The notes under the pieces: generated by a model
What the model was told of the DNA's origin: nothing
Seen by the model: only the letters and a program-made list of their open reading frames with translations
Database searches by the model: none
NCBI RefSeq assembly: GCF_017813365.1
Contig: NZ_JAGIZA010000007.1
Span: forward strand, 1-64,000
DNA: 64,000 nucleotides
Direction of reading: 5' to 3'
Origin: Roseomonas indoligenes
GTDB taxonomy: Bacteria > Pseudomonadota > Alphaproteobacteria > Acetobacterales > Acetobacteraceae
Made by a program: the position numbers and the translations under genes
In this document: piece after piece, positions 19,844 to 28,719 of the stretch
Numbering within the stretch: position 1 is the stretch's first letter
Layout of the letters: the number at the start of each line of letters is the position of its first letter

Positions 19844-20413
19844 ATGGCCGAGCCCAACCCCGTCCCCTTCTGGTTCCTGCGCCACGGCGAGACGGACTGG
19901 AACGCCCGCATGCTCTCCCAGGGGCAGGTGGACATCCCGCTGAACGCCGTGGGCCTGGCCCAGGCCGGGCGCGCGGCCGAGGCGCTGGTGGGGCAGGGCA
20001 TCCGCTCCATCCACGCCAGCACGCTGGGGCGCGCGCGCGTCACGGCCGAGATCGTGGCGGCGCGGCTGAACCTCCCCGTCACGCTCGACCCCGAACTGGT
20101 GGAGTGCGCCTTCGGCGTGCAGGAGGGCCAGGAGATGTCCGCCTGGTTCCAGGACTGGATCGACGGCCTCTCGACCCCGGAGGGCGGCGAACCCTTCGCC
20201 GACCTGCGGGAACGGGCCGTGCGCGCCATCAACCGCGCCACCGCCAACCCCGGCCCGGTGCTGGTGGTGGCCCACGGCGCCCTGTGGCGCGCCATGCGGC
20301 AGGCGCTGGGGATGGAAGCCAACATCCGCACGCCCAACGCCCTGCCGCTCTTTGTCGAGCCGCCCTCCGGCGGGCAGGGATGGCGCTTCACGCCGGCCGA
20401 ACTCGGCGCCTGA
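19844..20413 (+). CDS. Histidine phosphatase family protein
   Basis: A 189-residue member of the phosphoglycerate-mutase-like (branch 1) histidine phosphatases. The active-site motif is FLRHGETDWN near residue 10, where the His is phosphorylated. Support comes from LNAVGLAQA, STLGRARVTAEI, ELVECAFGVQEGQ, and the second catalytic His in VVAHGALWRAM at about 144. The substrate could be a phosphoester such as a sugar phosphate or a cobalamin precursor; no cob genes are nearby, so the substrate is open. The start is ATG 19844, 29 bases after the GST stop. Confidence 0.88.
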   Translation: MAEPNPVPFWFLRHGETDWNARMLSQGQVDIPLNAVGLAQAGRAAEALVGQGIRSIHASTLGRARVTAEIVAARLNLPVTLDPELVECAFGVQEGQEMSAWFQDWIDGLSTPEGGEPFADLRERAVRAINRATANPGPVLVVAHGALWRAMRQALGMEANIRTPNALPLFVEPPSGGQGWRFTPAELGA

Positions 20414-20452
20414 CGCGCGGGTTCTGCTGCCGCCCTTCCCTGTCGGTCTGTC

Positions 20453-20722
20453 CCGGGGAGAGGAAGAAGGAATTCTTCCTCTCCCCGGACCCCTCACCAT
20501 CGTCTTCTTCTTCGAGTTGGAATCATCCCGCTGACGGTGCGCCTGAGGTCGATGACCTCAGGCGATCGTAAGGGCAGGATAAAGCTCCTCACGCAGAAAC
20601 CCCGTGTCAGGACGCCACGGCGGCAGCGGGACGGGGGGCAGCGGCCTCAGGCCCTTGGCTCGGGACAAACGCTTCGCGTTTGCCTGGGGGTTCCAGGGGG
20701 CAGCGCCCCCCGGCTCCGGACC
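20453..20722 (+). repeat. Composite hairpin element, copy E
   Basis: M1 at 20453-20488 is a perfect 16-bp stem (CCGGGGAGAGGAAGAA, loop GGAA), followed by CACCATCGTCTTCTTCTT. M2 at 20541-20563 is GCCTGAGGTC paired with GACCTCAGGC. The M3 side has a GGCCTCAGGCCC stem, a CAAACGC/GCGTTTG stem (near 20667-20683) and a CAGGGGGC/GCCCCCC stem. It fills the convergent gap between the phosphatase and the MFS exporter. Confidence 0.83.
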
Positions 20723-20735
20723 CATCAGGACACGT

Positions 20736-22079
20736 TCAGCTCCGCGCCCTCAGCCGCAACACGCTGACCACCGCGCCCAGCGCGGCCATGCCGCAGGCGA
20801 AGGTGAGGGCGGTCGTCGGTCCGACGATGGGCATGCCGGGCATCCAGCCCAGGATGAGGCCGACGAGGGCGGCGCCCGTGGTCTGGCCGAGCAGGCGGGC
20901 CGTGGCGAGCATGCCGCTGGCGCCACCCGCGCGCTCAGGGGGTGCGGCGCCGACCATGGTGCGGTTGTTCGGGGTCTGGAACAGGCCGAAGCCGAAGCCG
21001 CAGAGGGCCATGCGCCAGGCGATGTCCACGGCCTGCGGGTGGGTTGGCAGCAGGGCCAGCAGGGCGAGGCCCGTGGCCATCAGCACCAGCCCGACGCCGC
21101 CGAGGAGCCCGGCCGGAAAGCGGTCCATGAGGCGCCCGGAGAGGGGGGCGGCGACGGCGGTGGCGAGGAACCAGGGCGTGGTGAGCAGCCCGGCCTGGAA
21201 GACGCTGAATCCGAAGCCGGTCTGCAACAGGAAGGGCAGGGCGGAGAAGGCGAGGGCCTGCGCCATGAAGCTGCAGATGGAGGTGCCGATCGAGAGGGCG
21301 AAGACGGGGATGCCCAGCAGGTCGAGCGGCAGCAGCGGGCGCGGTCGGCCAGTCTGGCGCCGCACGAGCCAGGCGCCGGCCGCAAGGCCTGCGGCGACGG
21401 TGGGTAGGGCGGTCATCCAGGCCCCACCATGCGCCAGGCCGTCCAGGCCGAGGATGAGCAGCCCGAAGGTGGCGGCCGAGAGGAGGGCGCTGATCCAGTC
21501 GAATCGGTGCCGGCCGCGCGGGGTCTGCGGCAGGACGCGCAGGCCGAGCGCGAGGGCGACGACGCCGAGCGGCACGTTCACCGCGAAGATCCATGGCCAG
21601 TCCGCGACGCCGAGGATCAGCCCGGCCACGGTGGGTCCCGCGGCCGCGGCGGTGGAGACGACCATGGCGTTCAGCCCCAGCCCGCGCGCCAGCCGGGCGC
21701 GGGGCTGGATGAAGCGGATGAGGGCGGAGTTCACGCTCATCAACCCTGCCGCGCCGAAGCCCTGGGCGGCGCGGGCGGCGACCAGCCAGTCGAAGCTGCC
21801 GGCCGTGGCGCAGGCGATGGAGGCGAGGGTGAAGAGGACGAGGCCCGAGAGGTAGATCCGCCGGTAGCCCACGATCTCCCCCAGCGCCGCCAGCGGCAGG
21901 AGGGAGACGGTGACGGCGAGCTGGTAGGCGTTGGTGGCCCAGATGATGTCGGCGGGCGCGACGTTCAGGGCGCGGCCGATGGTGGGCAGGGCGGCGGTGC
22001 CGATGGTGCCGTCGATGACGGCCATGGTGATGCCGAGAGCCATTCCCGCCGTGGCCCAGTGGCGGCGCGGCAGGGGCAA
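20736..22079 (-). CDS. MFS transporter, DHA2-like (14-helix) drug exporter
   Basis: A 447-residue inner-membrane transporter predicted to expel small toxic compounds with proton exchange. The N-terminal motif DGTIGTAALPTIGRAL and WATNAYQLAVTVSLLPLAALGEIVGYRRIYLSG is typical of EmrB/QacA-like exporters (helices 1-3 with motif A). About 14 hydrophobic segments fit. Helix 5 has the GPTVAGLILG motif C typical of antiporters. No adaptor protein (EmrA-like) or regulator gene adjoins. The true start may be slightly upstream, but ATG 22079 gives a sensible end. The substrate cannot be predicted. Confidence 0.87.
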   Translation of the reverse strand: MPLPRRHWATAGMALGITMAVIDGTIGTAALPTIGRALNVAPADIIWATNAYQLAVTVSLLPLAALGEIVGYRRIYLSGLVLFTLASIACATAGSFDWLVAARAAQGFGAAGLMSVNSALIRFIQPRARLARGLGLNAMVVSTAAAAGPTVAGLILGVADWPWIFAVNVPLGVVALALGLRVLPQTPRGRHRFDWISALLSAATFGLLILGLDGLAHGGAWMTALPTVAAGLAAGAWLVRRQTGRPRPLLPLDLLGIPVFALSIGTSICSFMAQALAFSALPFLLQTGFGFSVFQAGLLTTPWFLATAVAAPLSGRLMDRFPAGLLGGVGLVLMATGLALLALLPTHPQAVDIAWRMALCGFGFGLFQTPNNRTMVGAAPPERAGGASGMLATARLLGQTTGAALVGLILGWMPGMPIVGPTTALTFACGMAALGAVVSVLRLRARS

Positions 22080-22216
22080 CCCGTCCGGTGCGGCGGGATC
22101 GGGGGTGCGGGCGGGTTCTTGGGGCGGCAGGGAGGTTCACTCCGGCGAGGCGGCGCGGCTTTTTCCCTTCCTGCGCCGGTTGCGCGGGCTTGGCTACCCG
22201 TCAGGCCGGGCCGGCT

Positions 22217-22287
22217 GCCACCACCACTCAGCCGGGGGCGGCTACCGCCACCACCACCACTCAATCTGGGGTGGCTACCGCCACCAC
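22217..22287. repeat. Tandem repeat of about 30-33 bases
   Basis: Two imperfect units, GCCACCACCACTCA...GGCTACC (22217-22246, 30 bases, and 22247-22279, 33 bases), followed by the start of a third (GCCACCAC). The array runs over the 3' end of the YbaK-type gene and so encodes part of its C-terminal AVVAVATPD. Confidence 0.65.
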
Positions 22288-22773
22288 GGCGCGAGTGCCG
22301 CCGCTGATCCTCAGCAGCTCCGCGGGGGTCGAGGGGAAGACGGCGCGCGGGCTGCCGGCGGCGGCCCAGACCTCCGCATGGGCGAAGAGGGCCTCGTCCA
22401 CCAGGACCACGGGCGGCGAGAGATGGCCGAGCGGCGCCACGCCGCCGATGGCGAAGCCCGTCGCCTCCCGCACCCAGCGGCCCTCGGCCCGGCCGATGGA
22501 GAGGGCGGTCAGGGCCGCCACCTTCTCCGGGTCCACGCTATGGGCGCCGCTGGCCACCACCAGCACCGGGCGCTCCGTGCCGTCCGGTGCCGTGCCCCTG
22601 AAGATCACGGATTTGGCGATCTGCCCGACGCTGCAGCCCACGGCGCGGGCGGCGTCGGCGGCGCTGCGGGTGCCCTCCGGGAATTCCCGCACCGCGTCCG
22701 GGTGGCCCGCCGCGCGCAGGGCTGCCCGCACGCGCGCGACGGAGCCGCCGTCTTTTCCTTCCCCCGCCGCCAT
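22261..22773 (-). CDS. YbaK/ProX-type aminoacyl-tRNA deacylase domain protein
   Basis: A 170-residue protein of the YbaK/EbsC group, whose members hydrolyse mischarged tRNAs in trans (Cys-tRNAPro or similar). Family signatures are the Lys in GQIAKSVIFRG at about 48-58, VLVVASGAHSVDPEKV, REATGFAIGGVAPLGH near 115, and VVLVDEAL. The start may be ATG 22773 (MAAGEG) or ATG 22779; no ribosome site decides. The C-terminus overlaps a short tandem repeat. Divergent from hemW, whose start is only 15 bases away, so promoters must overlap. Amino-acid specificity is unknown. Confidence 0.85.
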   Translation of the reverse strand: MAAGEGKDGGSVARVRAALRAAGHPDAVREFPEGTRSAADAARAVGCSVGQIAKSVIFRGTAPDGTERPVLVVASGAHSVDPEKVAALTALSIGRAEGRWVREATGFAIGGVAPLGHLSPPVVLVDEALFAHAEVWAAAGSPRAVFPSTPAELLRISGGTRAVVAVATPD

Positions 22774-22788
22774 GACCATATCCCCGCA

Positions 22789-24030
22789 GTGGACAACAAC
22801 GTGACCGAAGCCCTGACCCTGGCCCCGGCCGCCGCCATCTCCGATGCGACGGCGGCGGAGCCGCTGGCCCTCTACATCCACTGGCCGTTCTGCGCCGCCA
22901 AGTGCCCGTACTGCGACTTCAACTCCCATGTCCGCCCGGAGGTGGACGCGGGGCGCCACGGACGCGCCCTGCTGGCCGAGCTGGAGCACGAGGCGGCGCG
23001 CGCTCAGGGGGGCAGCACCCGGCGCCGGCTGGCGAGCATCTTCTTCGGCGGCGGCACCCCCTCCCTCATGCCGCCGGATGCGGTGGCGGCGCTGATCGCC
23101 CGCGCGACGGCGCTGTTCCAGCCCGAGGATGACCTGGAGATCACGCTGGAAGCCAACCCGACGAGCGTGGAGGCGGGAAAGCTGCGGGCCTTCCGGGAGG
23201 CCGGGGTGAACCGCCTCTCGCTGGGCGTGCAGGCGCTGGATGCGGCCTCGCTGGGTTTCCTCGGCCGCAACCACTCGGCGGGGGAGGCGGTGGCGGCGCT
23301 CGAGCATGCCCGCGCCACCTTCCCGCGTCTGTCCTTCGACCTCATCTACGCCCGCCCAGGCCAGTCCATGGCGGAGTGGCGGGCGGAGCTGCGGCGGGCG
23401 CTGTCCCTGGCCGCCGACCACCTCTCGCTCTACCAGTTGACGGTGGAGCCGGGCACGCGCTTCGCGACCGAGCACGCGCGCGGCGCCTTCCGCCTGCCGG
23501 AGGACGACGAGGCGGCCGCCCTCTACGCCGCGACGGTGGAGGAGGCGGCGCGCTTCGGGCTGGAGCCCTACGAGGTCAGCAACTACGCGAAGCCGGGTGC
23601 GGAGAGCCGGCACAACCTGGCCTACTGGCGCTACGCCGACTACCTGGGCATCGGCGCCGGCGCCCACCAGCGGCTGACGCGCGCCGGCCCGGAAGGGTTT
23701 GACGTGCTGGCCGCCCGCCGCCACCGCGCGCCGGAGATCTGGCTGGAGCGCGTGGAGCGCGACGGCCATGCCCGGGTGGAGGAGGAGGCGCTGACGCCCG
23801 TGGAGCGGGGCCGCGAGGCCATGCTGATGGGCCTGCGCCTGGCCGAGGGCGTGGCCCCCGCCCGCATTGCCGCCCGCAGCGGGCTGGGCTTCGACGCGGT
23901 GGTGGACCGCGCGATGCTGGATGCGCTGATGGAGGAGGACTACCTGCGGTGGCTGCCGGATGGCCGGCTGCAGGCCACGATCGAAGGGCGGCTGAGGCTG
24001 GACGCCATCCTGCCCGTTCTGTTGCGCTGA
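22789..24030 (+). CDS. hemW: Radical SAM family heme chaperone HemW
   Basis: A 413-residue radical-SAM protein. HemW binds haem and is thought to deliver it to respiratory enzymes; it was long annotated as oxygen-independent coproporphyrinogen oxidase. The 4Fe-4S motif is CAAKCPYCDF (CxxxCxxC), preceded by ALYIHWPF. Next come FFGGGTPSLMPPD, the ITLEANPTSVEAGKL strand, GVNRLSLGVQALD and YEVSNYAKPGAESRHNLAYWRYADYLGIG. The start is uncertain between GTG 22789 and GTG 22801. Divergent from the YbaK-type gene. A 72-residue hypothetical gene follows 16 bases downstream. Confidence 0.92.
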   Translation: MDNNVTEALTLAPAAAISDATAAEPLALYIHWPFCAAKCPYCDFNSHVRPEVDAGRHGRALLAELEHEAARAQGGSTRRRLASIFFGGGTPSLMPPDAVAALIARATALFQPEDDLEITLEANPTSVEAGKLRAFREAGVNRLSLGVQALDAASLGFLGRNHSAGEAVAALEHARATFPRLSFDLIYARPGQSMAEWRAELRRALSLAADHLSLYQLTVEPGTRFATEHARGAFRLPEDDEAAALYAATVEEAARFGLEPYEVSNYAKPGAESRHNLAYWRYADYLGIGAGAHQRLTRAGPEGFDVLAARRHRAPEIWLERVERDGHARVEEEALTPVERGREAMLMGLRLAEGVAPARIAARSGLGFDAVVDRAMLDALMEEDYLRWLPDGRLQATIEGRLRLDAILPVLLR

Positions 24031-24046
24031 AGCGGGAGGCGAAGAG

Positions 24047-24265
24047 ATGAGCGAAGAGACAGGCGAGACATCCCCCATGGCTGGCGCGATCGCCGCCGCC
24101 CAGGCGGCCTTCGCGGCCGACGAGTTGATCCGGGACCAGCCCGCGGGCACCCCGGGGCGCCGCGAGCGCATGGCCCGGATCATCCACGAGATCGCGGATG
24201 CCTGGGAGGTGGAGCGCGTGGACCTGACCATGGCGCTCACCCAGGCTTCCGTCCGGAAGAACTGA
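24047..24265 (+). CDS. Small hypothetical protein, 72 residues
   Basis: A 72-residue soluble, Ala-rich, mostly helical protein with RRERMARIIHEIADAWEVERVDLTMALTQ as its most distinctive part. AGCGGGAGGCGAAGAG before the ATG is a good ribosome site. It lies 16 bases after hemW and is probably in the same transcript. I do not recognise a family. The two-helix appearance would suit a small regulator or adaptor, which is speculative. Confidence 0.6.
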   Translation: MSEETGETSPMAGAIAAAQAAFAADELIRDQPAGTPGRRERMARIIHEIADAWEVERVDLTMALTQASVRKN

Positions 24266-24412
24266 GGCGGCCGGCAGGGCGGGATCCGTCCTCCCGGGCC
24301 CTCCGTCGCGCTGTCGGCCCGGACATCCCCGTGGCGGGGAACGGGGACGGGCACCCGGGCTGACCTTTCCCGCGGGCCCGCCTAACCTCCCCGGACGACG
24401 AGGGGATTCGGC

Positions 24413-25804
24413 ATGTACGATCTGGCGATCTGCGGTGGCACGGCCGTGCTGGGCGATGCGGTGGTCCGCTGCGACATCGGCATCTCCGGCGGCCGCATCG
24501 CCGCCCTTGCGGAGCGGATCGACGAGGCGCGGCAGGTGATCCGGGCGGATAGGCTGCTGGTGATGCCCGGCGGCGTGGACACGCACTGCCACATCGAGGA
24601 GCCGCTGCCCGAGGGCGGGTACCAGGAGGAGAGCTGGGAGAGTGCCTCCCGCTCCGCCTTCGCCGGCGGCACCACCAGCGTGGTCTGCCACACCACCCAG
24701 GAGAAGGGCGGGACGCTGCTGGAGCGGCACCGGTCCAACCGGGAGCGCGCCTCGGCGGGCGCCATGGTGGATTACGGCTTCCACCAGATCGTGGCGGACC
24801 CTTCGGACGCCGCGCTGGCGGAGATCCCGGCCCTGGTGGCGGACGGCATCGGCAGCCTGAAGGCCTTCCTGACCTACGACAACGTCCACCTGGACGACGC
24901 CGCCTTCCTGCGCGTGCTGCAGGCCGCCAAGCGCAACGGACTGATGGTGCACGTCCACTGCGAGAACTACGACGCCATCAACCTCGCCGTCTCGACGCTG
25001 CTGGCGAATGGCTGCACGGCGCCGAAGTTCCACGCCCTGTCCCGCCCGCCCGTGGTGGAGCGCGAGGCGACGGCGCGCGCCATCGCGCTGGCGGAGCTGG
25101 TGGGCCAGCCCATCCACATCTTCCACGTCTCCTGCGCGGAGGTGGCGGAGGAGATCGCCCGCGCCCAGGCGCGCGGCGTGGCCGTGAAGGGCGAGACCTG
25201 CCCGCAATACGTGACGCTGACGGCCGAGGACATGGACCGGCCGGGTTTTGAGGGCGCGAAGTTCATGTGCAGCCCGCCGCCCCGCGGCGCCGCGGACCAT
25301 GCGGGCGTGTGGTCCATGCTCCGGCGCGGCGTGCTGGACATGATCACCTCGGACCACTGCGCCTTCTCCTTCGAGGGCGCGCGCGGCAAGGCGAAGAACG
25401 GGCGCGACGCCGCCTTCGACGTGATCCCCAACGGCGTGCCCGGCCTCGCCGCGCGCCTGCCGATCGTCTTCTCCGAGGGCGTGTCGAAGGGCCGCATCGA
25501 CCTGTCGACCTTCGTGAAGCTGGTGGCGGAGAACCCCGCGCGCATCGCCGGCCTCTACCCGCGCAAGGGCGTGATCGCCGTCGGCAGCGACGCCGACCTC
25601 GTGCTGTGGGACGCGGAGCGGCCGGTGACCCTCACCAACGCCCTGATGCAGCACGCCGTGGACTACACCCCCTATGAGGGGCTGGAGGTGGTGGGCTGGC
25701 CCGCCGCCACCATCCGGCGCGGGGAGGTGGTGATGCAGGACGATGTGGTGCTGGCCCGCCCCGGCACCGGTCAGTGGATGCCGCGCGGGCCGCAGGCGCG
25801 CTAG
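24413..25804 (+). CDS. Dihydropyrimidinase / D-hydantoinase family amidohydrolase
   Basis: A 463-residue cyclic-amidohydrolase-family enzyme that opens hydantoin or dihydropyrimidine rings. The metal-binding ligands are all visible: HCHIE near residue 58-62, the carbamylated Lys in SLKAFLTYDN near 148-150, His in MVHVHCEN, His in HIFHVSC and Asp in TSDHCAFSF. KGETCPQYVTLT and YPRKGVIAVGSDADLVLWD are typical of the dihydropyrimidinase/hydantoinase branch. Allantoinase or phenylhydantoinase activity is an alternative. No carbamoylase or transporter gene adjoins, so the substrate stays open. Start ATG 24413 follows CGAGGGGATTCGGC. Confidence 0.88.
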   Translation: MYDLAICGGTAVLGDAVVRCDIGISGGRIAALAERIDEARQVIRADRLLVMPGGVDTHCHIEEPLPEGGYQEESWESASRSAFAGGTTSVVCHTTQEKGGTLLERHRSNRERASAGAMVDYGFHQIVADPSDAALAEIPALVADGIGSLKAFLTYDNVHLDDAAFLRVLQAAKRNGLMVHVHCENYDAINLAVSTLLANGCTAPKFHALSRPPVVEREATARAIALAELVGQPIHIFHVSCAEVAEEIARAQARGVAVKGETCPQYVTLTAEDMDRPGFEGAKFMCSPPPRGAADHAGVWSMLRRGVLDMITSDHCAFSFEGARGKAKNGRDAAFDVIPNGVPGLAARLPIVFSEGVSKGRIDLSTFVKLVAENPARIAGLYPRKGVIAVGSDADLVLWDAERPVTLTNALMQHAVDYTPYEGLEVVGWPAATIRRGEVVMQDDVVLARPGTGQWMPRGPQAR

Positions 25805-25817
25805 GCGCGCCTACTAC

Positions 25818-26429
25818 TCAGCGCCGCGGCAGGCAGGCCTCGGAGAGAAGCCTGAAGGCGGCGGCGCGGTGGCTGATGGCGTGCTTCCGGGCCGGGTCCA
25901 TCTCCGCGAAGCTCTGCGTCTCGCCGTCCGGGACGAACATGGGGTCGTAGCCGAAGCCCTTCTCCCCGCGCGCGGGCCAGACCCAGACGCCGTGGGATTC
26001 GCCGAGGAAGGACTCCACGTGCCCGTCCGGCCAGGCCAGGACGAGCGCGCAGGAGAACCAGGCCTTGCGGTCCGGGGAGTGGCGGGCAAGGCGTTCCACC
26101 TTCGCCATCGCGGCCGCGTAGTCGCGCGTGCCGTCCGGCTGCTCCGCCCAGTCCGCCGTGTAGACGCCCGGCGCGCCGTCCAGCGCGGCGACTGAGAAGC
26201 CGGAATCATCGGCCAGCGACACGGTGTTGCTGGCGCGGGCGGCAGCCAGGGCCTTGATCGTGGCATTGCCGACGAAGGTGTTCTCCGTCTCCTCCGGCAC
26301 GGGCAGGCCGAGGCTGCCGGCGGTGATCACCTCGATCGCGTGCTCCGCCAGCAGGGCCGCGACCTCGCGCGCCTTGCCGGCATTGTGGGTGGCGAGGACG
26401 AGGCGCTTCTCCGTAAGGGCGCGGGTCAC
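25818..26429 (-). CDS. rdgB: XTP/dITP diphosphatase (non-canonical purine NTP pyrophosphatase)
   Basis: A 203-residue house-cleaning enzyme that hydrolyses dITP, XTP and related bases to monophosphates, keeping them out of DNA. Motifs: [16 protein letters not shown] near the N-terminus (substrate loop), [34 protein letters not shown] (metal site) and [22 protein letters not shown] at the end closes the site. The GTG start at 26429 overlaps the rph stop (GTGA), so it is the second gene of an rph-rdgB operon, as in many alphaproteobacteria. Confidence 0.94.
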   Translation of the reverse strand: MTRALTEKRLVLATHNAGKAREVAALLAEHAIEVITAGSLGLPVPEETENTFVGNATIKALAAARASNTVSLADDSGFSVAALDGAPGVYTADWAEQPDGTRDYAAAMAKVERLARHSPDRKAWFSCALVLAWPDGHVESFLGESHGVWVWPARGEKGFGYDPMFVPDGETQSFAEMDPARKHAISHRAAAFRLLSEACLPRR

Positions 26430-27163
26430 AGTCCGACAGCCTCCCGCTGGGCGGCGAACAGGGTATCCGTGCCGGCGCGGGCGAGGGAGATCAGGCCTGT
26501 CAGCTCGGAATCGGTGAAGGGCGCCCCCTCCGCGGTGGCCTGGATCTCCACGATGCCGCCACGGCCGGTGAGGACGAAGTTGCCGTCCGTATGGGCCGCG
26601 CTGTCCTCGGCATAGTCCAGGTCCAGCACGGGGACGCCGTTGTGGATGCCGCAGGAGACCGCGGCCACCTGGTCCACCATCGGGTTGCGGGCGATGATGT
26701 TGTTCCGCATCAGGTGCTGGAAGGCCAGGTGCAGGGCCACCCAGGCGCCGGTGATGGCAGCGCAGCGCGTGCCGCCATCGGCCGTCAGCACGTCGCAGTC
26801 CAGCGTGATCGTCATCTCGCCCATGGCGGCGCGGTCCGTCACGGCGCGCAGGCTGCGGCCGATCAGGCGCTGGATCTCCTGCGTGCGGCCGGACTGCTTG
26901 CCGCGCGCCGCCTCCCGCTCCCCGCGCTTGTGGGTGGCGCGGGGGAGCATGCCGTACTCGGCCGTGACCCAGCCCTCGCCCTTGCCACGCATGAAGGGGG
27001 GAACGCGGCCCTCCACGCTGGCGGTGCAGAGCACTTCCGTGACGCCCATGCGGATGAGGCAGGAGCCCTCCGCGTGGCGGGCGAAGCCGGGCTCGAGCTT
27101 CAGATCGCGCAGCTGGTCGGCGGTTCGGCCGGAGGGGCGGAGTCCGGTGGAGGCGGCGGACAT
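26426..27163 (-). CDS. rph: Ribonuclease PH
   Basis: A 245-residue phosphate-dependent 3'-5' exonuclease that trims tRNA precursors; it forms a hexamer. Signatures: [23 protein letters not shown] near residues 58-80, [17 protein letters not shown] (the phosphate-binding Arg region), [21 protein letters not shown] and [19 protein letters not shown]. Length is standard. Divergent from hrcA, the usual arrangement in the class, with rdgB overlapping downstream. Confidence 0.95.
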   Translation of the reverse strand: MSAASTGLRPSGRTADQLRDLKLEPGFARHAEGSCLIRMGVTEVLCTASVEGRVPPFMRGKGEGWVTAEYGMLPRATHKRGEREAARGKQSGRTQEIQRLIGRSLRAVTDRAAMGEMTITLDCDVLTADGGTRCAAITGAWVALHLAFQHLMRNNIIARNPMVDQVAAVSCGIHNGVPVLDLDYAEDSAAHTDGNFVLTGRGGIVEIQATAEGAPFTDSELTGLISLARAGTDTLFAAQREAVGL

Positions 27164-27518
27164 GGGCGGGCACTCTCCTGCGAGGGAGGCGGGAGGAACA
27201 CGCCCGACCCCTCCGCTGTCAACGCTTCCACCTGAACCTCCACCGGCGCCTGCTCCCGTGCCACCTCGGCGGCGGCCAGGTCGCCGGGGGGCAGCCAGAG
27301 GGTCAGCATCGCGGCCCAGGCCCCCACGGAAGGAAGGCCCCGCCCCTGTGCCGATCCCTTTTGCGTCTCGCCCATGGTGGCCTCCGCATCCCCTGACGGC
27401 ATTGGGGCAGGGGGTTGAGACGGAAGGATGTCCGCCCCGTGACCGATTGTGGCGGGCCTGCCTTACGGGGGGCTGACCGCGATCGCGTGATGCGGGGCGC
27501 GATGAATGGTGGCTTTCG
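27164..27518. other. rph-hrcA intergenic region
   Basis: A divergent region of over 400 bases ending at the hrcA start. No reliable gene is seen. I found no CIRCE operator (the TTAGCACTC/GAGTGCTAA palindrome), so hrcA shows no sign of binding to its own promoter. The hrcA promoter candidate lies at its right end. Confidence 0.4.
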
Positions 27519-27547
27519 TTGACGTCGCGGGGGGCGCTCCCTAGCTT
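27519..27547 (+). promoter_or_regulatory. Candidate hrcA promoter
   Basis: TTGACG (27519-27524), a 17-base spacer and TAGCTT (27542-27547), some 34 bases before the hrcA ATG. The spacing is right for a housekeeping sigma factor. Confidence 0.55.
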
Positions 27548-27580
27548 TCAGGGTCCGCTTCCCTGGAGACGAACAACCGA

Positions 27581-28687
27581 ATGGGCGCCCAGCCCAACCA
27601 TCGCCCCGGGCCCGGACCGATCCGGGCAAGTTCCCCCCTTGCGGCCAGCGGCAGCATCTTGCCGGGGCTGGACAACCGCAGCGCGTCCATCCTGCGCCAA
27701 GTGGTGGAACTCTACGTGGAGACCGGCGAGCCGGTGGGCAGCCGCACCCTCTCCCGCCGCCTGCCCAGCGCCCTGTCGCCGGCCACCATCCGCAACGCGA
27801 TGGCGGACCTGGAGGAGGCGGGGCTGCTCTATGCCCCCCATACCTCCGCCGGGCGGCTGCCGACGGAGCGGGGGCTGCGCCTGTTCGTGGACGGGCTGCT
27901 GGAATTCGGCGACCTGACGGATGACGAGCGGGAGGCGATCGCGGCCCGCTGCGCCGCCTCCGGCCGCTCCATGCAGGACACGCTGGCGGAGGCCGGGCAG
28001 ATGCTCTCCGGCCTTGCCGGCGCCGCGGGGCTGGTGGTGGCGCCGAATGCCGAATCGAACCTCCGCCACATCGAGTTCGTGGCCCTTGGCCCCGGCCGCG
28101 CCCTGGTGGTGCTGGTGGGGGAGCGCGGGCAGGTGGAGAACCGCATCATCGAGGTGCCGGCGGGCCTTCCGGCCGGGGCGCTCGCGCAGGCCGGCAACTA
28201 CCTGAACACCCGCCTGAACGGGCGCACGCTGGAGGAAACGCGGGCCCTGGTCGAGGGCGAGATCTCGGCCAACCGCACGGCGCTGGACGCGCTGACGAAC
28301 CAGGTGGTGCAGTCCGGCCTCGCGACCTGGGCGGGGGGCGGGGGCGGATCGCTGATCCTGCGCGGCCAGTCCCGCCTTCTGCAGAACCTGGACCAGGCGG
28401 CGCGGGTGGCCGAGATCCAGTCCCTCTTCGACCGGCTGGAGGCGCAGGAGACGATGCTGCGCCTGCTGGAACTGGCCCAGCGCGGCCAGGGCGTGCAGAT
28501 CTTCATCGGGGCGGAGAGCGGGGTCTTCGACACCGCCGGCCTCTCCATGGTGGTGGCGCCCTTCCGCAACGGGCAGGAGAAGATCGTGGGCGCGATCGGG
28601 GTGATCGGGCCCACGCGGATCAACTACGGCCGGGTGATCCCGGTGGTGGACTACACGGCCCAGGTGATCGGGCGGATGCTCGGATAG
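27581..28687 (+). CDS. hrcA: Heat-inducible transcription repressor HrcA
   Basis: A 368-residue repressor that in other bacteria binds CIRCE operators in front of groEL and dnaK operons. The winged helix is in the first 100 residues: ILRQVVELYVETGEPVGSRTLSRRL, SPATIRNAMADLEEAGLLYAPHTSAGRLPTERG. The dimer/GAF-like region follows to the C-terminus, with IFIGAESGVF, VVAPFRNGQEKIVGAIGVIGPTRINYGRVIPVVDYTA as the family hallmark. Start ATG 27581 is preceded by CCTGGAGACGAACAACCGA. Divergent from rph. grpE, often downstream, is absent here; a CYTH-domain gene converges instead. Confidence 0.95.
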   Translation: MGAQPNHRPGPGPIRASSPLAASGSILPGLDNRSASILRQVVELYVETGEPVGSRTLSRRLPSALSPATIRNAMADLEEAGLLYAPHTSAGRLPTERGLRLFVDGLLEFGDLTDDEREAIAARCAASGRSMQDTLAEAGQMLSGLAGAAGLVVAPNAESNLRHIEFVALGPGRALVVLVGERGQVENRIIEVPAGLPAGALAQAGNYLNTRLNGRTLEETRALVEGEISANRTALDALTNQVVQSGLATWAGGGGGSLILRGQSRLLQNLDQAARVAEIQSLFDRLEAQETMLRLLELAQRGQGVQIFIGAESGVFDTAGLSMVVAPFRNGQEKIVGAIGVIGPTRINYGRVIPVVDYTAQVIGRMLG

Positions 28688-28698
28688 GGCGTCGCCCC

Positions 28699-28714
28699 GG
28701 GGCTCCTTAGCCCC
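28699..28714. terminator. Weak hairpin between hrcA and CYTH genes
   Basis: GGGGCT (28699-28704), loop CCTT and AGCCCC (28709-28714) in the convergent gap. No clear T run follows, so termination is possible but weak. Confidence 0.35.
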
Positions 28715-28719
28715 TCATC

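Noticed and set aside
27100-27402. Minus-strand frame of about 100 residues overlapping the rph start
   Set aside because: Pro-rich, no ribosome site or motif, and it overlaps the conserved N-terminus of rph.
27164-27580. Search for a CIRCE operator before hrcA
   Set aside because: No TTAGCACTC/GAGTGCTAA inverted repeat is found.
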